NCBI GenBank assembly: GCA_045531285.1
Contig: JAZSDT010000014.1
Span: 1-8,601, forward strand
Length of the DNA: 8,601 nucleotides
Source of the DNA: RGIG6353 sp045531285
Lineage (GTDB): Bacteria > Bacillota > Clostridia > Oscillospirales > SIG627
Direction: 5' to 3'
This document shows, in pieces, positions 1 through 5,935 of this stretch. Position 1 is the stretch's first letter; the number at the start of each line of letters is the position of its first letter. The notes below the pieces were generated by a model. The model did no database searches, had not been told where the DNA came from, and saw only the letters and a program-made list of their open reading frames with translations. The translations under genes were made by a program, and so were the position numbers.

Positions 1-782
1 CTTGCGATTGCGTGCTCCTCGTTGCTGACGGTAACGTAGTCCGCTGCCGCCTTAGCCTCAGGACAGGCGTTGGAAACCGCTATGCCGATTCCTGCTGTAC
101 GGAGCATGTCAATATCATTGTTGTAATCTCCGAGTGCAACAGTCTTTTTTATATCGATCTTCAAAATCTCTGCAAGATTTTTTAGTCCGAAGCCCTTGTT
201 TATTCCCTTGGGAAGTATTTCGTAAAGAATCTTTTCCGAACGTATGAAATCAAAGTTGCAGGCTAGCGGATGTGAGGGCAAAAGCCTCATTAGATCCTGT
301 ATGGCTTCCTCTCTTTCGTCGGCGAAAAGTACCTTTGCAAAATCCTCGGTAATATTTTTGTAATCGGCTTTTAGGTCGGGCGCTCCGGTCACTTCACGAA
401 AATATACCTGTGCGGAATTTTCTGTACAAAAATATATTTTATCCAAGGCATTTATCTGGATTCCGATGCCCTCGACGTTTTTATAAGCGTAGTCCACAAG
501 CTCTATGACCTGCGGCGAAATGGGTTTTACCCATACGTATTCCTGCTTTACGTGGTCATATATACCGCCGCCGTTAATACAGCCAAAGGGAACGTTTGGA
601 TCAATAACGTCGTATATCTCCTTTACAAAGAAAGGCATACGTCCCGTTATAAACGTAAAATATCCACCCTCAGACTTAAAGTACTCAATGGCATCAAGGT
701 TCTCTTTCGATATACTTTTATCGTTTTTCAACAGTGTGCCATCAAGGTCGGTACACATTAATATTGAGTCAAACTTCTTCAC
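1..782 (-). CDS. Cof-type HAD-IIB phosphatase, 3' end outside window
   Basis: Haloacid-dehalogenase superfamily hydrolase of the Cof/YidA class, expected to be a cytosolic Mg-dependent phosphatase acting on sugar phosphates or similar small phosphoesters. Seen: 260 codons, with motif I CTDLDGTLL at about residues 10-18 (two catalytic Asp), motif II FITGR near 44-48, a motif III Lys in the INKG segment, and motif IV GDYNNDID. The reading frame runs off the left edge at ...EEHAIA. The paralogue immediately upstream has about 14 more residues after that point, so only the extreme C-terminus is missing. The start is GTG at 782: it aligns with the paralogue's MKKFD, and a GGAG box lies 6-7 nt upstream. 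Only 11 bp separate it from the upstream stop codon, so translation is probably coupled. The family is secure; the substrate is unknown. Confidence 0.9.
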   Translation of the reverse strand, partial: MKKFDSILMCTDLDGTLLKNDKSISKENLDAIEYFKSEGGYFTFITGRMPFFVKEIYDVIDPNVPFGCINGGGIYDHVKQEYVWVKPISPQVIELVDYAYKNVEGIGIQINALDKIYFCTENSAQVYFREVTGAPDLKADYKNITEDFAKVLFADEREEAIQDLMRLLPSHPLACNFDFIRSEKILYEILPKGINKGFGLKNLAEILKIDIKKTVALGDYNNDIDMLRTAGIGIAVSNACPEAKAAADYVTVSNEEHAIA

Positions 783-793
783 AATATCTCCGC

Positions 794-1618
794 TTATGCA
801 AATGTAAGTATGCCCTTTTCTATTTCTTCCACGGTCTTTGCAATAGCGTGGTCGTTGTTTCCAACTGTAATGTGGTCTGCAACAGCCTTAACCTCGGGTA
901 CTGCGTTTGCCACGGCTATACCGATACCGGCAACACGAAGCATATCGATATCGTTGTTGTAGTCACCAAGAGCAACGGTCTTTTTAATATCGATGCCCAA
1001 AAGCTCAGTCATCTTTTCCAAAACAGTGCCCTTGCTGGTATTCTTGGGCAATATTTCATAAAGACCTATTTCGGTTCTGATAAGGTCGTATTTTGAAGAA
1101 CCGGGGTGCTCAGTAAGAAGCTTCTTTACAAGCTCTATTTTGTTGGGGTCAGTGTCACCGAAAAGTATCTTTGAAAACTCCTCCTGTACCTCATCATAAG
1201 GCTTGGTAATTAACGGAGCTCCCGTATCCTCGCGGTACTGAACCATTTTTTCATTGTCTCTGGAAAAATATGTAGTTTCAAAGGTATTAATTTGTATACC
1301 TATATTTTCAACGTTTTCGTCAATATAACGAACAAGCTCAAGAACGTCACGGCTTATTGGCTTCTTGTAAAGGTACTCCCCTTTGTTACAATCATAAATT
1401 GCGCCGCCGTTGATACATCCTGCAGGAGCATTTGCGTGCACCTTACGGTAAAGCTCTCCTATAACCATTGGAACTCTTCCCGTTACAAAGGTGAACAGTC
1501 CTCCCTCGGATTTAAAATACTCAATCGCCTCAATATTTTCCTTTGACACTGATTTGTCATCCATCAATAAAGTACCGTCAAGATCTGTGCACATCAGTAT
1601 TCCGTCAAATTTTTTCAT
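794..1618 (-). CDS. Cof-type HAD-IIB phosphatase
   Basis: 274-residue HAD-IIB (Cof/YidA-like) hydrolase, a usual full length for the class. Visible catalytic set: D12 and D14 in CTDLDGTLL (nucleophile and acid/base), T46 in FVTGR, K196 in NTSKG, and D219/D223 in GDYNNDID for metal binding. The middle (about 80-190) is the C2B cap that sets substrate choice. ATG at 1618 is taken as start because GAGGA lies 7 nt upstream; a TTG one codon earlier is less likely. It lies 36 bp after the AraC-family gene and 11 bp before a second HAD gene of clearly common origin (N-terminus, motif IV and C-terminal region nearly identical, cap more diverged). The three genes look like one transcription unit. Likely role: dephosphorylating a sugar phosphate linked to the catabolism encoded nearby. 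That role is inference; no specific substrate can be assigned. Confidence 0.93.
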   Translation of the reverse strand: MKKFDGILMCTDLDGTLLMDDKSVSKENIEAIEYFKSEGGLFTFVTGRVPMVIGELYRKVHANAPAGCINGGAIYDCNKGEYLYKKPISRDVLELVRYIDENVENIGIQINTFETTYFSRDNEKMVQYREDTGAPLITKPYDEVQEEFSKILFGDTDPNKIELVKKLLTEHPGSSKYDLIRTEIGLYEILPKNTSKGTVLEKMTELLGIDIKKTVALGDYNNDIDMLRVAGIGIAVANAVPEVKAVADHITVGNNDHAIAKTVEEIEKGILTFA

Positions 1619-1654
1619 CAATATGTCCTCTTTCTTATAGTTAACGCGCGAAAA

Positions 1655-2503
1655 CTATTCTCCGTTTACTCTTTTGAGATAGCTTCCCGGGGTAATGCCC
1701 ATATGCTTTTTAAACACACGCTGAAAATACAGCCTGTCAGTGTATCCCACTGCAAGAGCCGCCTCTTCAATGGTAACCTCGCCCTCTGCTAACAGCTCTG
1801 CAGCCTGTCTCAAACGAAGCAAGGTAATATACTCCACAGGGGAATGCCCTGTCACTTTTCTGAAAACCTCACGGTAGCGGCTGGGGCTCAAAAACTCCAT
1901 AGCTGACAGCTCTTCAATTGAGATAGGAGACGAAAGATGTGTGTGGATATGCCTGATTGATAAATCCAGCTTACGACCGCCGTCACCCGTTTCAACCTTG
2001 GTTTTGCCCACCTTCATAAGTATATACGGCAAAATAATTGCAGCAGACACGTCAACCTTTGACGTGTTGTTTCTGAATTCATAAAAAAGGTCTTCCCACA
2101 GAGAATAGACGTCCTCTCTGACTTCCACTCTCATAATTTCATTTGGATTGATTTCACAGGCGTTGAGAACAGAATCAACGTTGTTCCCCGTAAAGTGTAT
2201 CCATCTATATCTTACAAAGTCAGAATCATCGGATGAATTAGAATAAAAATAAGGGGTTCCCGGGGTAATGCAAACAACCGTTCCGCGCTCAAGAACTCCT
2301 TTTTTTCCGTCAATAACAGCATCCATACGCCCACCCAGAACATACATAAGGTAATAATCGCGTCTGCCTGCTTCCATTCTTGTCTGGAAACGGTTCTTCT
2401 CTATTTCCTCGCCGCACGAGTTAACAAGTATGTTTACACTTCGGTCGTCTATGTTATCTATTCTGAAATATGCCTGCGCCATATATTTAACGTTTTCGCC
2501 CAT
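1655..2503 (-). CDS. AraC-family transcriptional regulator (first)
   Basis: AraC/XylS regulator with an N-terminal cupin-like sensor (about residues 49-105 from the start chosen here, around YYLMYVLGGRMDAVIDG and the ITPGTPYFY strand). Two C-terminal helix-turn-helix units follow: SIEELSAMEFLSPSRYREVF (about 195-214) and the EEAALAVGYTDRLYFQRVFK segment (about 246-265), ending with the usual MGITPGSYLK. The open frame extends to an ATG at 2563. I prefer ATG 2503 (282 aa) because GGAG sits exactly 6 nt upstream. The extra 20 codons would also overlap a 21-bp-spaced direct repeat that looks like an operator, and the predicted promoter would leave only about 12 nt of leader before 2563. The gene is divergent from the oxidoreductase unit and co-directional with the two HAD genes. 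It is the likely activator of the divergent sugar-catabolic genes; its effector is unknown. Confidence 0.92.
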   Translation of the reverse strand: MGENVKYMAQAYFRIDNIDDRSVNILVNSCGEEIEKNRFQTRMEAGRRDYYLMYVLGGRMDAVIDGKKGVLERGTVVCITPGTPYFYSNSSDDSDFVRYRWIHFTGNNVDSVLNACEINPNEIMRVEVREDVYSLWEDLFYEFRNNTSKVDVSAAIILPYILMKVGKTKVETGDGGRKLDLSIRHIHTHLSSPISIEELSAMEFLSPSRYREVFRKVTGHSPVEYITLLRLRQAAELLAEGEVTIEEAALAVGYTDRLYFQRVFKKHMGITPGSYLKRVNGE

Positions 2504-2527
2504 AAAAAACTCCGCAAAGGTAAAAAT

Positions 2528-2563
2528 CGTCATTTTGTCCATAAAAACCGTCGTTTTGGACAT
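2528..2563 (+). promoter_or_regulatory. Putative AraC-type operator: two 15-bp half-sites 21 bp apart
   Basis: CGTCATTTTGTCCAT (2528-2542) and CGTCGTTTTGGACAT (2549-2563) match at 12 of 15 positions with a 21-bp offset, two helical turns. AraC-family proteins bind such direct repeats next to the -35 box of the promoter they activate, and here the second half-site abuts the expected -35 of the oxidoreductase promoter. Within the pair, TGTCCA and TGGACA also form an inverted repeat. Binding by the adjacent regulator is inferred. Confidence 0.6.
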
Positions 2564-2589
2564 TGCATTTCTTCTAATTATGGTATACT
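2563..2589 (+). promoter_or_regulatory. Putative promoter of the oxidoreductase unit (extended -10)
   Basis: TGGTATACT at 2581-2589 is an extended -10 (TGn plus TATACT). The upstream -35 is poor: TTGCAT at 2563-2568 with a 15-bp spacer, or CATTGC at 17 bp. A weak -35 next to a direct-repeat operator fits an activator-dependent promoter. It would give a leader of roughly 60 nt before ATG 2657, which carries AGGCGG about 9 nt upstream. Confidence 0.5.
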
Positions 2590-2610
2590 ATAAAATTAGG
2601 AAAAAGTCAA
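2582..2610 (-). promoter_or_regulatory. Putative promoter of the AraC-family gene and HAD genes
   Basis: Read on the minus strand, TTGACT (2610-2605), a 17-bp spacer and TATACC (2587-2582) make a good sigma-A-like promoter. Its -10 overlaps the -10 of the divergent plus-strand promoter, so the two should compete for polymerase. The -35 hexamer is one arm of the inverted repeat AGTCAA-5 nt-TTGACT (2605-2621), which could allow autoregulation. Confidence 0.5.
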
Positions 2611-2656
2611 GTCTTTTGACTGAAAAAACTAAATTTTTTAAAGGCGGTATAAGATT

Positions 2657-3673
2657 ATGTTAAAAATGGGACTTGTAGGCCTCGGCGGAATGGGCAGAGG
2701 TCATCTTACTCAGCTTGAAAAACTTATGGCAGATGGTGTCGGCATCGAACTCGTTGCACTTTGCGATATCGACCCCAAGGCATTCGGAAAAGTTAAGACC
2801 TCTCTTAACCTTGAAGGTATGGAGAAGGCAGATTACGACTTTTCAAAGTATCACTGCTATGACAACGTTGACGAAATGCTCGCAAACGAAGAGCTCGACC
2901 TCGTAAACGTTGTTGTTCCCACATATGAGCACAGCACTGTTGCTTGTAAGGTAATGAACGCAGGCGTCAACTGTCTTTGCGAGAAGCCCATGGCTATCTC
3001 TCTTTCACAGTGTCAGCTCATGATAGACACAGCTAAGAAGAACAACGTTAAGCTTATGATCGGTCAGTGTCTGAGATTCTGGGGCGAGTGGGTCGTTCTC
3101 AAGGACTTCTTCACATCAGGTAAGCTCGGTGCTCCTATCGGCGGTTTCTTCTACCGTAACGGCGGTACTCCCACTAAGGACTGGTACCTCTGTCGTGAAA
3201 AGGGCGGCGGTGCTCTCTTTGACCAGCACATTCACGACGTTGATATGGTTAACTATCTCTACGGTGTTCCCAAGGCAGTTTCAACCGTAGGTAAGATCGT
3301 TATCCCCGGTTCAGGCTACGACACATGCGCTACTAACTACATCTACGACGAAAACTACTGTGTACATACAGAGAACCTCTGGGTAAACCGTGAGCCCGGT
3401 TTCCGTCACGGCTTCAGAGCAGATTTCGAGGAAGGTACAGTAATATTCGACGAGAAGGGCTTCAGAGCATTCTCTAAGGGCTACAACCCCATCGAGCTTC
3501 CTCAGGTTCCTCAGCTTGGCGGTCACTACCCCGAAATCAAGTATTTTGTTGAGCTTATCGAAAACAACGGCATCAACACAATCAACCCTCCCGAATCATC
3601 AATGGACACTATCCGCATAGCTCTTGCAGAGGCAAAGTCAGCTGACCTTGGCGGACAGATCGTTGAGCTTTAA
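2657..3673 (+). CDS. Gfo/Idh/MocA-family NAD(P)-dependent oxidoreductase (copy 1)
   Basis: 338-residue cytosolic dehydrogenase of the Gfo/Idh/MocA family, whose members oxidise or reduce hydroxyl groups of sugars, inositols and glycosides. The N-terminal Rossmann fold shows GLVGLGGMGRGH (5-16) for dinucleotide binding and VALCDID (33-39), with an acidic strand-2 end suggesting a preference for NAD(H). The family's catalytic Lys is in CLCEKP (K110), and the substrate-site Asp/His pair is in GGGALFDQHIHD (D189, H193). Length is normal and the protein appears intact. It is first in a plus-strand run with a near-duplicate gene 83 bp downstream, then a TIM-barrel isomerase-type gene. It probably works in one pathway with them, under the divergent AraC-family regulator. 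It could be an inositol or glucose dehydrogenase, or a glycoside 3-oxidase; the sequence alone does not decide. Confidence 0.93.
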   Translation: MLKMGLVGLGGMGRGHLTQLEKLMADGVGIELVALCDIDPKAFGKVKTSLNLEGMEKADYDFSKYHCYDNVDEMLANEELDLVNVVVPTYEHSTVACKVMNAGVNCLCEKPMAISLSQCQLMIDTAKKNNVKLMIGQCLRFWGEWVVLKDFFTSGKLGAPIGGFFYRNGGTPTKDWYLCREKGGGALFDQHIHDVDMVNYLYGVPKAVSTVGKIVIPGSGYDTCATNYIYDENYCVHTENLWVNREPGFRHGFRADFEEGTVIFDEKGFRAFSKGYNPIELPQVPQLGGHYPEIKYFVELIENNGINTINPPESSMDTIRIALAEAKSADLGGQIVEL

Positions 3674-3692
3674 TCAACTAAATAATCTTTCA

Positions 3693-3730
3693 AGTATAAT
3701 TCTTGCACACCACAGTGCAAGAATTATACT
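3693..3730 (+). repeat. Perfect 16-bp inverted repeat (intercistronic hairpin)
   Basis: AGTATAATTCTTGCAC (3693-3708) and its exact reverse complement (3715-3730) are separated by a 6-nt loop ACCACA. No T-run follows, so it is a poor intrinsic terminator. It sits between the two oxidoreductase genes, 12 nt before the AGGAGG of copy 2. Likely roles are mRNA processing or stabilisation that sets the ratio of the two enzymes, or a protein-bound operator. Confidence 0.85.
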
Positions 3731-3756
3731 CTAAATATCCCTAGGAGGAAATAAAT

Positions 3757-4773
3757 ATGTTAAAAATGGGTCTTATTGGCCTCGGCGGAATGGGCAGAGG
3801 TCACCTTTCAATAATTGAAAAGCTTATGGCAGACGGCGTTGATATCCAGCTTGTTGCACTTTGCGATATCGACCCCAAGGCTTTCGGTGCCGTAAAAGCA
3901 TCTCTTAACCTTGAAGGTATGGAAAAGTCGGATTATGACTTCTCCAAGTACCGTTGTTATCTTACAGTAGATGAAATGCTTGAAAAGGAAAAGGATCTTG
4001 ACCTTGTAAACGTTGTTGTTCCCACTTACGAGCACAGCACAGTTACTTGCAAGGTTCTCAACGCAGGAATCAACTGTCTTTGCGAGAAGCCCATGGCTAT
4101 CTCACTTTCACAGTGTCAGCTCATGATAGACACAGCTAAGAAGAACAACGTTCGTCTTATGATTGGTCAGTGTGAGCGTTTTGACGGAATTTATCTTGCA
4201 CTCAAGGAAATAATCGACAACAATACTCTCGGTGCACCCATCGGAGGTCACTACTACAGAGGCGGTGCCGCTCCTACAAAGGAATGGTTCTTCTGTCGTG
4301 AAAAGGGTGGCGGAGGTCTTTTCGACCAGCACGTACACGATATTGATATGGTTCAATATCTCTACGGTATGCCCAAGGCTGTTTCTACCGTTGGTAAGAT
4401 AGTTCGTCCCGGCTCAGGCTATGACACATGTGCTACAAACTACATTTACGATAACCTTTGCGTACACACTTCAAACAACTGGGTACAGCATCAGCCCGGC
4501 TTCAAGTGGGGCTTCAGAGCTGACTTTGAAAAGGGTACTGTTATCTGTGATGAAAAGGGCTTCAGAGCATATGACCTTGATTACAAGGAAATACCCATCG
4601 AGTCCAAGCACAACAACGGCGGTCACTACGCTGAAATCAAGTATCTTGCAGAGCTTATCATGAACGGCGGAGAGAATACAATCAATCCTCCCGAAGATTC
4701 AATGAGAAGCATCAAGATGGCTCTTGCGGAAATGGAATCAGCAGACAACAAGGGACAGCTTGTAACTCTTTAA
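3757..4773 (+). CDS. Gfo/Idh/MocA-family NAD(P)-dependent oxidoreductase (copy 2)
   Basis: 338-residue paralogue of the preceding gene, about 74 % identical by hand alignment and clearly a tandem duplicate. The same parts are present: GLIGLGGMGRGH (5-16), CLCEKP (K111), GGGGLFDQHVHD (D190, H194) and VALCDID. Divergence is concentrated where the substrate pocket would be. ERFDGIYLALKEIIDNN replaces LRFWGEWVVLKDFFTSG, HYYRGGAAPTKEWFF replaces FFYRNGGTPTKDWYL, NNWVQHQPGFKW replaces NLWVNREPGFRH, and residues 271-288 share little. Two related enzymes with different substrates, or acting at opposite ends of one redox cycle, is the natural reading. AGGAGG lies 8 nt before the ATG, so this copy should be well translated. 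No separate promoter is evident. A 264-bp gap follows before the TIM-barrel gene. Confidence 0.93.
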   Translation: MLKMGLIGLGGMGRGHLSIIEKLMADGVDIQLVALCDIDPKAFGAVKASLNLEGMEKSDYDFSKYRCYLTVDEMLEKEKDLDLVNVVVPTYEHSTVTCKVLNAGINCLCEKPMAISLSQCQLMIDTAKKNNVRLMIGQCERFDGIYLALKEIIDNNTLGAPIGGHYYRGGAAPTKEWFFCREKGGGGLFDQHVHDIDMVQYLYGMPKAVSTVGKIVRPGSGYDTCATNYIYDNLCVHTSNNWVQHQPGFKWGFRADFEKGTVICDEKGFRAYDLDYKEIPIESKHNNGGHYAEIKYLAELIMNGGENTINPPEDSMRSIKMALAEMESADNKGQLVTL

Positions 4774-4781
4774 AATACCAA

Positions 4782-4840
4782 GGTGTAAATCAAAATCATA
4801 CCATATAAATCATATTAACCTTTCATTTTCGGTTTACACC
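4782..4840 (+). repeat. Inverted repeat GGTGTAAA / TTTACACC
   Basis: GGTGTAAA at 4782-4789 and TTTACACC at 4833-4840 are exact complements separated by 43 bp of A+T-rich DNA, directly after copy 2 of the oxidoreductase. No T-run follows. The longer word CAAGGTGTAAA (4779-4789) recurs exactly at 6840-6850 in front of the GH4 gene, so a shared regulator site is possible. The function is unproven. Confidence 0.45.
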
Positions 4841-5007
4841 CAAAAATCACACCGTGAACCTGTAACTAAATTTTGAAGGTTTTTTTCGCAAGACGACGCA
4901 CGAGTGAGCGAACCGAGGACGCTTTACTTTCCGTAAAGCGACGAGAGTGAGTCGAGAGAGTGCTAAGTATTGCGGAAAAATACGAAAAAATTCAAAAATC
5001 ACACCGT
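4841..5007 (+). repeat. 15-bp direct repeat flanking a structured element
   Basis: CAAAAATCACACCGT occurs at 4841-4855 and again at 4993-5007, offset 152 bp. The two copies bracket the palindromic repeat element at 4868-4992. The right copy abuts the element; the left copy is separated from it by 12 bp, so it is not a clean target-site duplication. The right copy lies about 17 nt before the AAGGAG of the TIM-barrel gene. Confidence 0.7.
4868..4999 (+). repeat. Structured intergenic repeat, copy A (MITE- or REP-like)
   Basis: A roughly 130-bp palindromic element. Its outer ends are imperfect terminal inverted repeats: the left end runs AATTTTGAAGG, T-run, CGCAA, and the right end TTGCGG, A-run, AATTCAAAA. 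The centre is a perfect hairpin, CGCTTTAC (4920-4927), loop TTTCC, GTAAAGCG (4933-4940). Between lie GAGTGAG-rich arms. Landmarks CGCAAGAC, CGAGGA, ACTTT, GACGA and AAGTATTG recur in the same order, with spacings equal to within one base, at 8434-8517. That marks it as a member of a dispersed family. No coding capacity is visible. It lies inside the presumed operon, between the oxidoreductase and TIM-barrel genes. Confidence 0.65.
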
Positions 5008-5037
5008 ACGATAACATAACTTTAAGGAGACATAAAA

Positions 5038-5883
5038 ATGGCTATTAAAATTGGTACAATTGTATACCTCAGCCCTTCTACCATCGAGAAGAAGTTCATT
5101 CAAATGAAAGAGCTTGGAATGGTAAGCTTACAGCTCAGCTCATGGAACGTAAATGAGAGAACAGATGAATCGGCTGAGATAATCAACAATCTTTGCAAAA
5201 AATACGGTATGGAAATTTCTGCACTCTGGTGCGGATGGACTCCCACGTGTTACTGGAACTTCTATGAAGGACAGGAAACACTTGGTCTTGTTCCCGTTGC
5301 AACACGTAACCACAGACTTAGCGAGCTTATGCAGGGTGCTGAATGGGCAACTAAGATAGGAACACCCGACATCACGACACACGTTGGTTATATGCCTGAA
5401 AATCCTTACGACCCCAATTACATCGGTACAATCGTTGCTCTTAAAACCCTTTGCAACAAGTGCAAGGGCTTGGGCCTCCACTTCAATTTCGAGACAGGAC
5501 AAGAGACACCCACCACAATTGCCCGTGCAATCGAGGATATCGGAACAGGCAATATCGGTATCAACCTTGACCCCTCAAACCTTATCACATACGGTAAGGC
5601 TAATCCCTGCGATGCGATGGATACCATCGGTGACTTCGTAAGAGGCGTACACGTTAAAGACGGTCTCTACCCCACCTGCGGTAAGAAATGCGGCAAAGAA
5701 GTAAAGGTAGGCGACGGTAAGGTTAACTTCCCCAGACTTATTCAGCTTCTTAACGAGCATAAGTACACTGGTCACTACACCATTGAAAGAGAGATACCCG
5801 AGGGCGCAGAGCAGATAGCTGATATTCAGCACGCTATCAACCTTATCACAAACGAGTACAATAAGTACGACTGGAATTTCTAA
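5038..5883 (+). CDS. Sugar phosphate isomerase/epimerase-like TIM-barrel protein (AP endonuclease 2 family)
   Basis: 281-residue protein of the xylose-isomerase-like TIM-barrel superfamily, which contains inosose dehydratase, keto-sugar epimerases and isomerases, and 3-keto-glycoside lyases. It probably binds one divalent metal. The expected ligands are visible at barrel strand ends: E152 in FNFETGQE, D178 in INLDPSN, H205 in GVHVKDG and E250 in YTIERE, plus H115 in TTHVGY. The late loop VGDGKVNFPRL (224-234) is the family's usual active-site segment. Length is normal for the family and no signal peptide is seen. AAGGAG lies 8 nt before the ATG. It follows two Gfo/Idh/MocA oxidoreductases, a partnership known from inositol catabolism and from oxidative deglycosylation, so its likely substrate is a keto sugar or keto cyclitol made by them. 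The exact reaction (epimerisation, dehydration or elimination) is not readable here. Confidence 0.88.
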   Translation: MAIKIGTIVYLSPSTIEKKFIQMKELGMVSLQLSSWNVNERTDESAEIINNLCKKYGMEISALWCGWTPTCYWNFYEGQETLGLVPVATRNHRLSELMQGAEWATKIGTPDITTHVGYMPENPYDPNYIGTIVALKTLCNKCKGLGLHFNFETGQETPTTIARAIEDIGTGNIGINLDPSNLITYGKANPCDAMDTIGDFVRGVHVKDGLYPTCGKKCGKEVKVGDGKVNFPRLIQLLNEHKYTGHYTIEREIPEGAEQIADIQHAINLITNEYNKYDWNF

Positions 5884-5892
5884 ATTGCAAAT

Positions 5893-5929
5893 AGGAGTGA
5901 CGCGAAAATGCGTCACTCCTTACTTGTTT
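5893..5929 (+). terminator. Intrinsic terminator after the TIM-barrel gene
   Basis: AGGAGTGACGC (5893-5903), loop GAAAAT, GCGTCACTCCT (5910-5920) form an 11-bp perfect stem, followed by the T-rich TTACTTGTTT. It lies 10 bp after the stop codon at 5883, between two convergent genes. Because it is palindromic it may act in both directions, though the tail is weak on either side. Confidence 0.75.
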
Positions 5930-5935
5930 GCCGCT

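Noticed and set aside
3695..3700. TATAAT as a promoter for the second oxidoreductase
   Set aside because: It lies within the arm of the perfect hairpin and has no -35-like hexamer 16-18 bp upstream.
3693..3730. Intrinsic terminator between the two oxidoreductases
   Set aside because: The stem is A+T-rich and followed by CTAAATATCC rather than a T-run.
4774..5037. Riboswitch in the gap before the TIM-barrel gene
   Set aside because: The structure is explained by the repeat family also present at 8425, in a non-leader position, and no known aptamer motif was recognised.
2657..5883. Naming the genes iolG and iolE/iolI
   Set aside because: Family membership is clear but substrate is not, and no other inositol genes are in the window.
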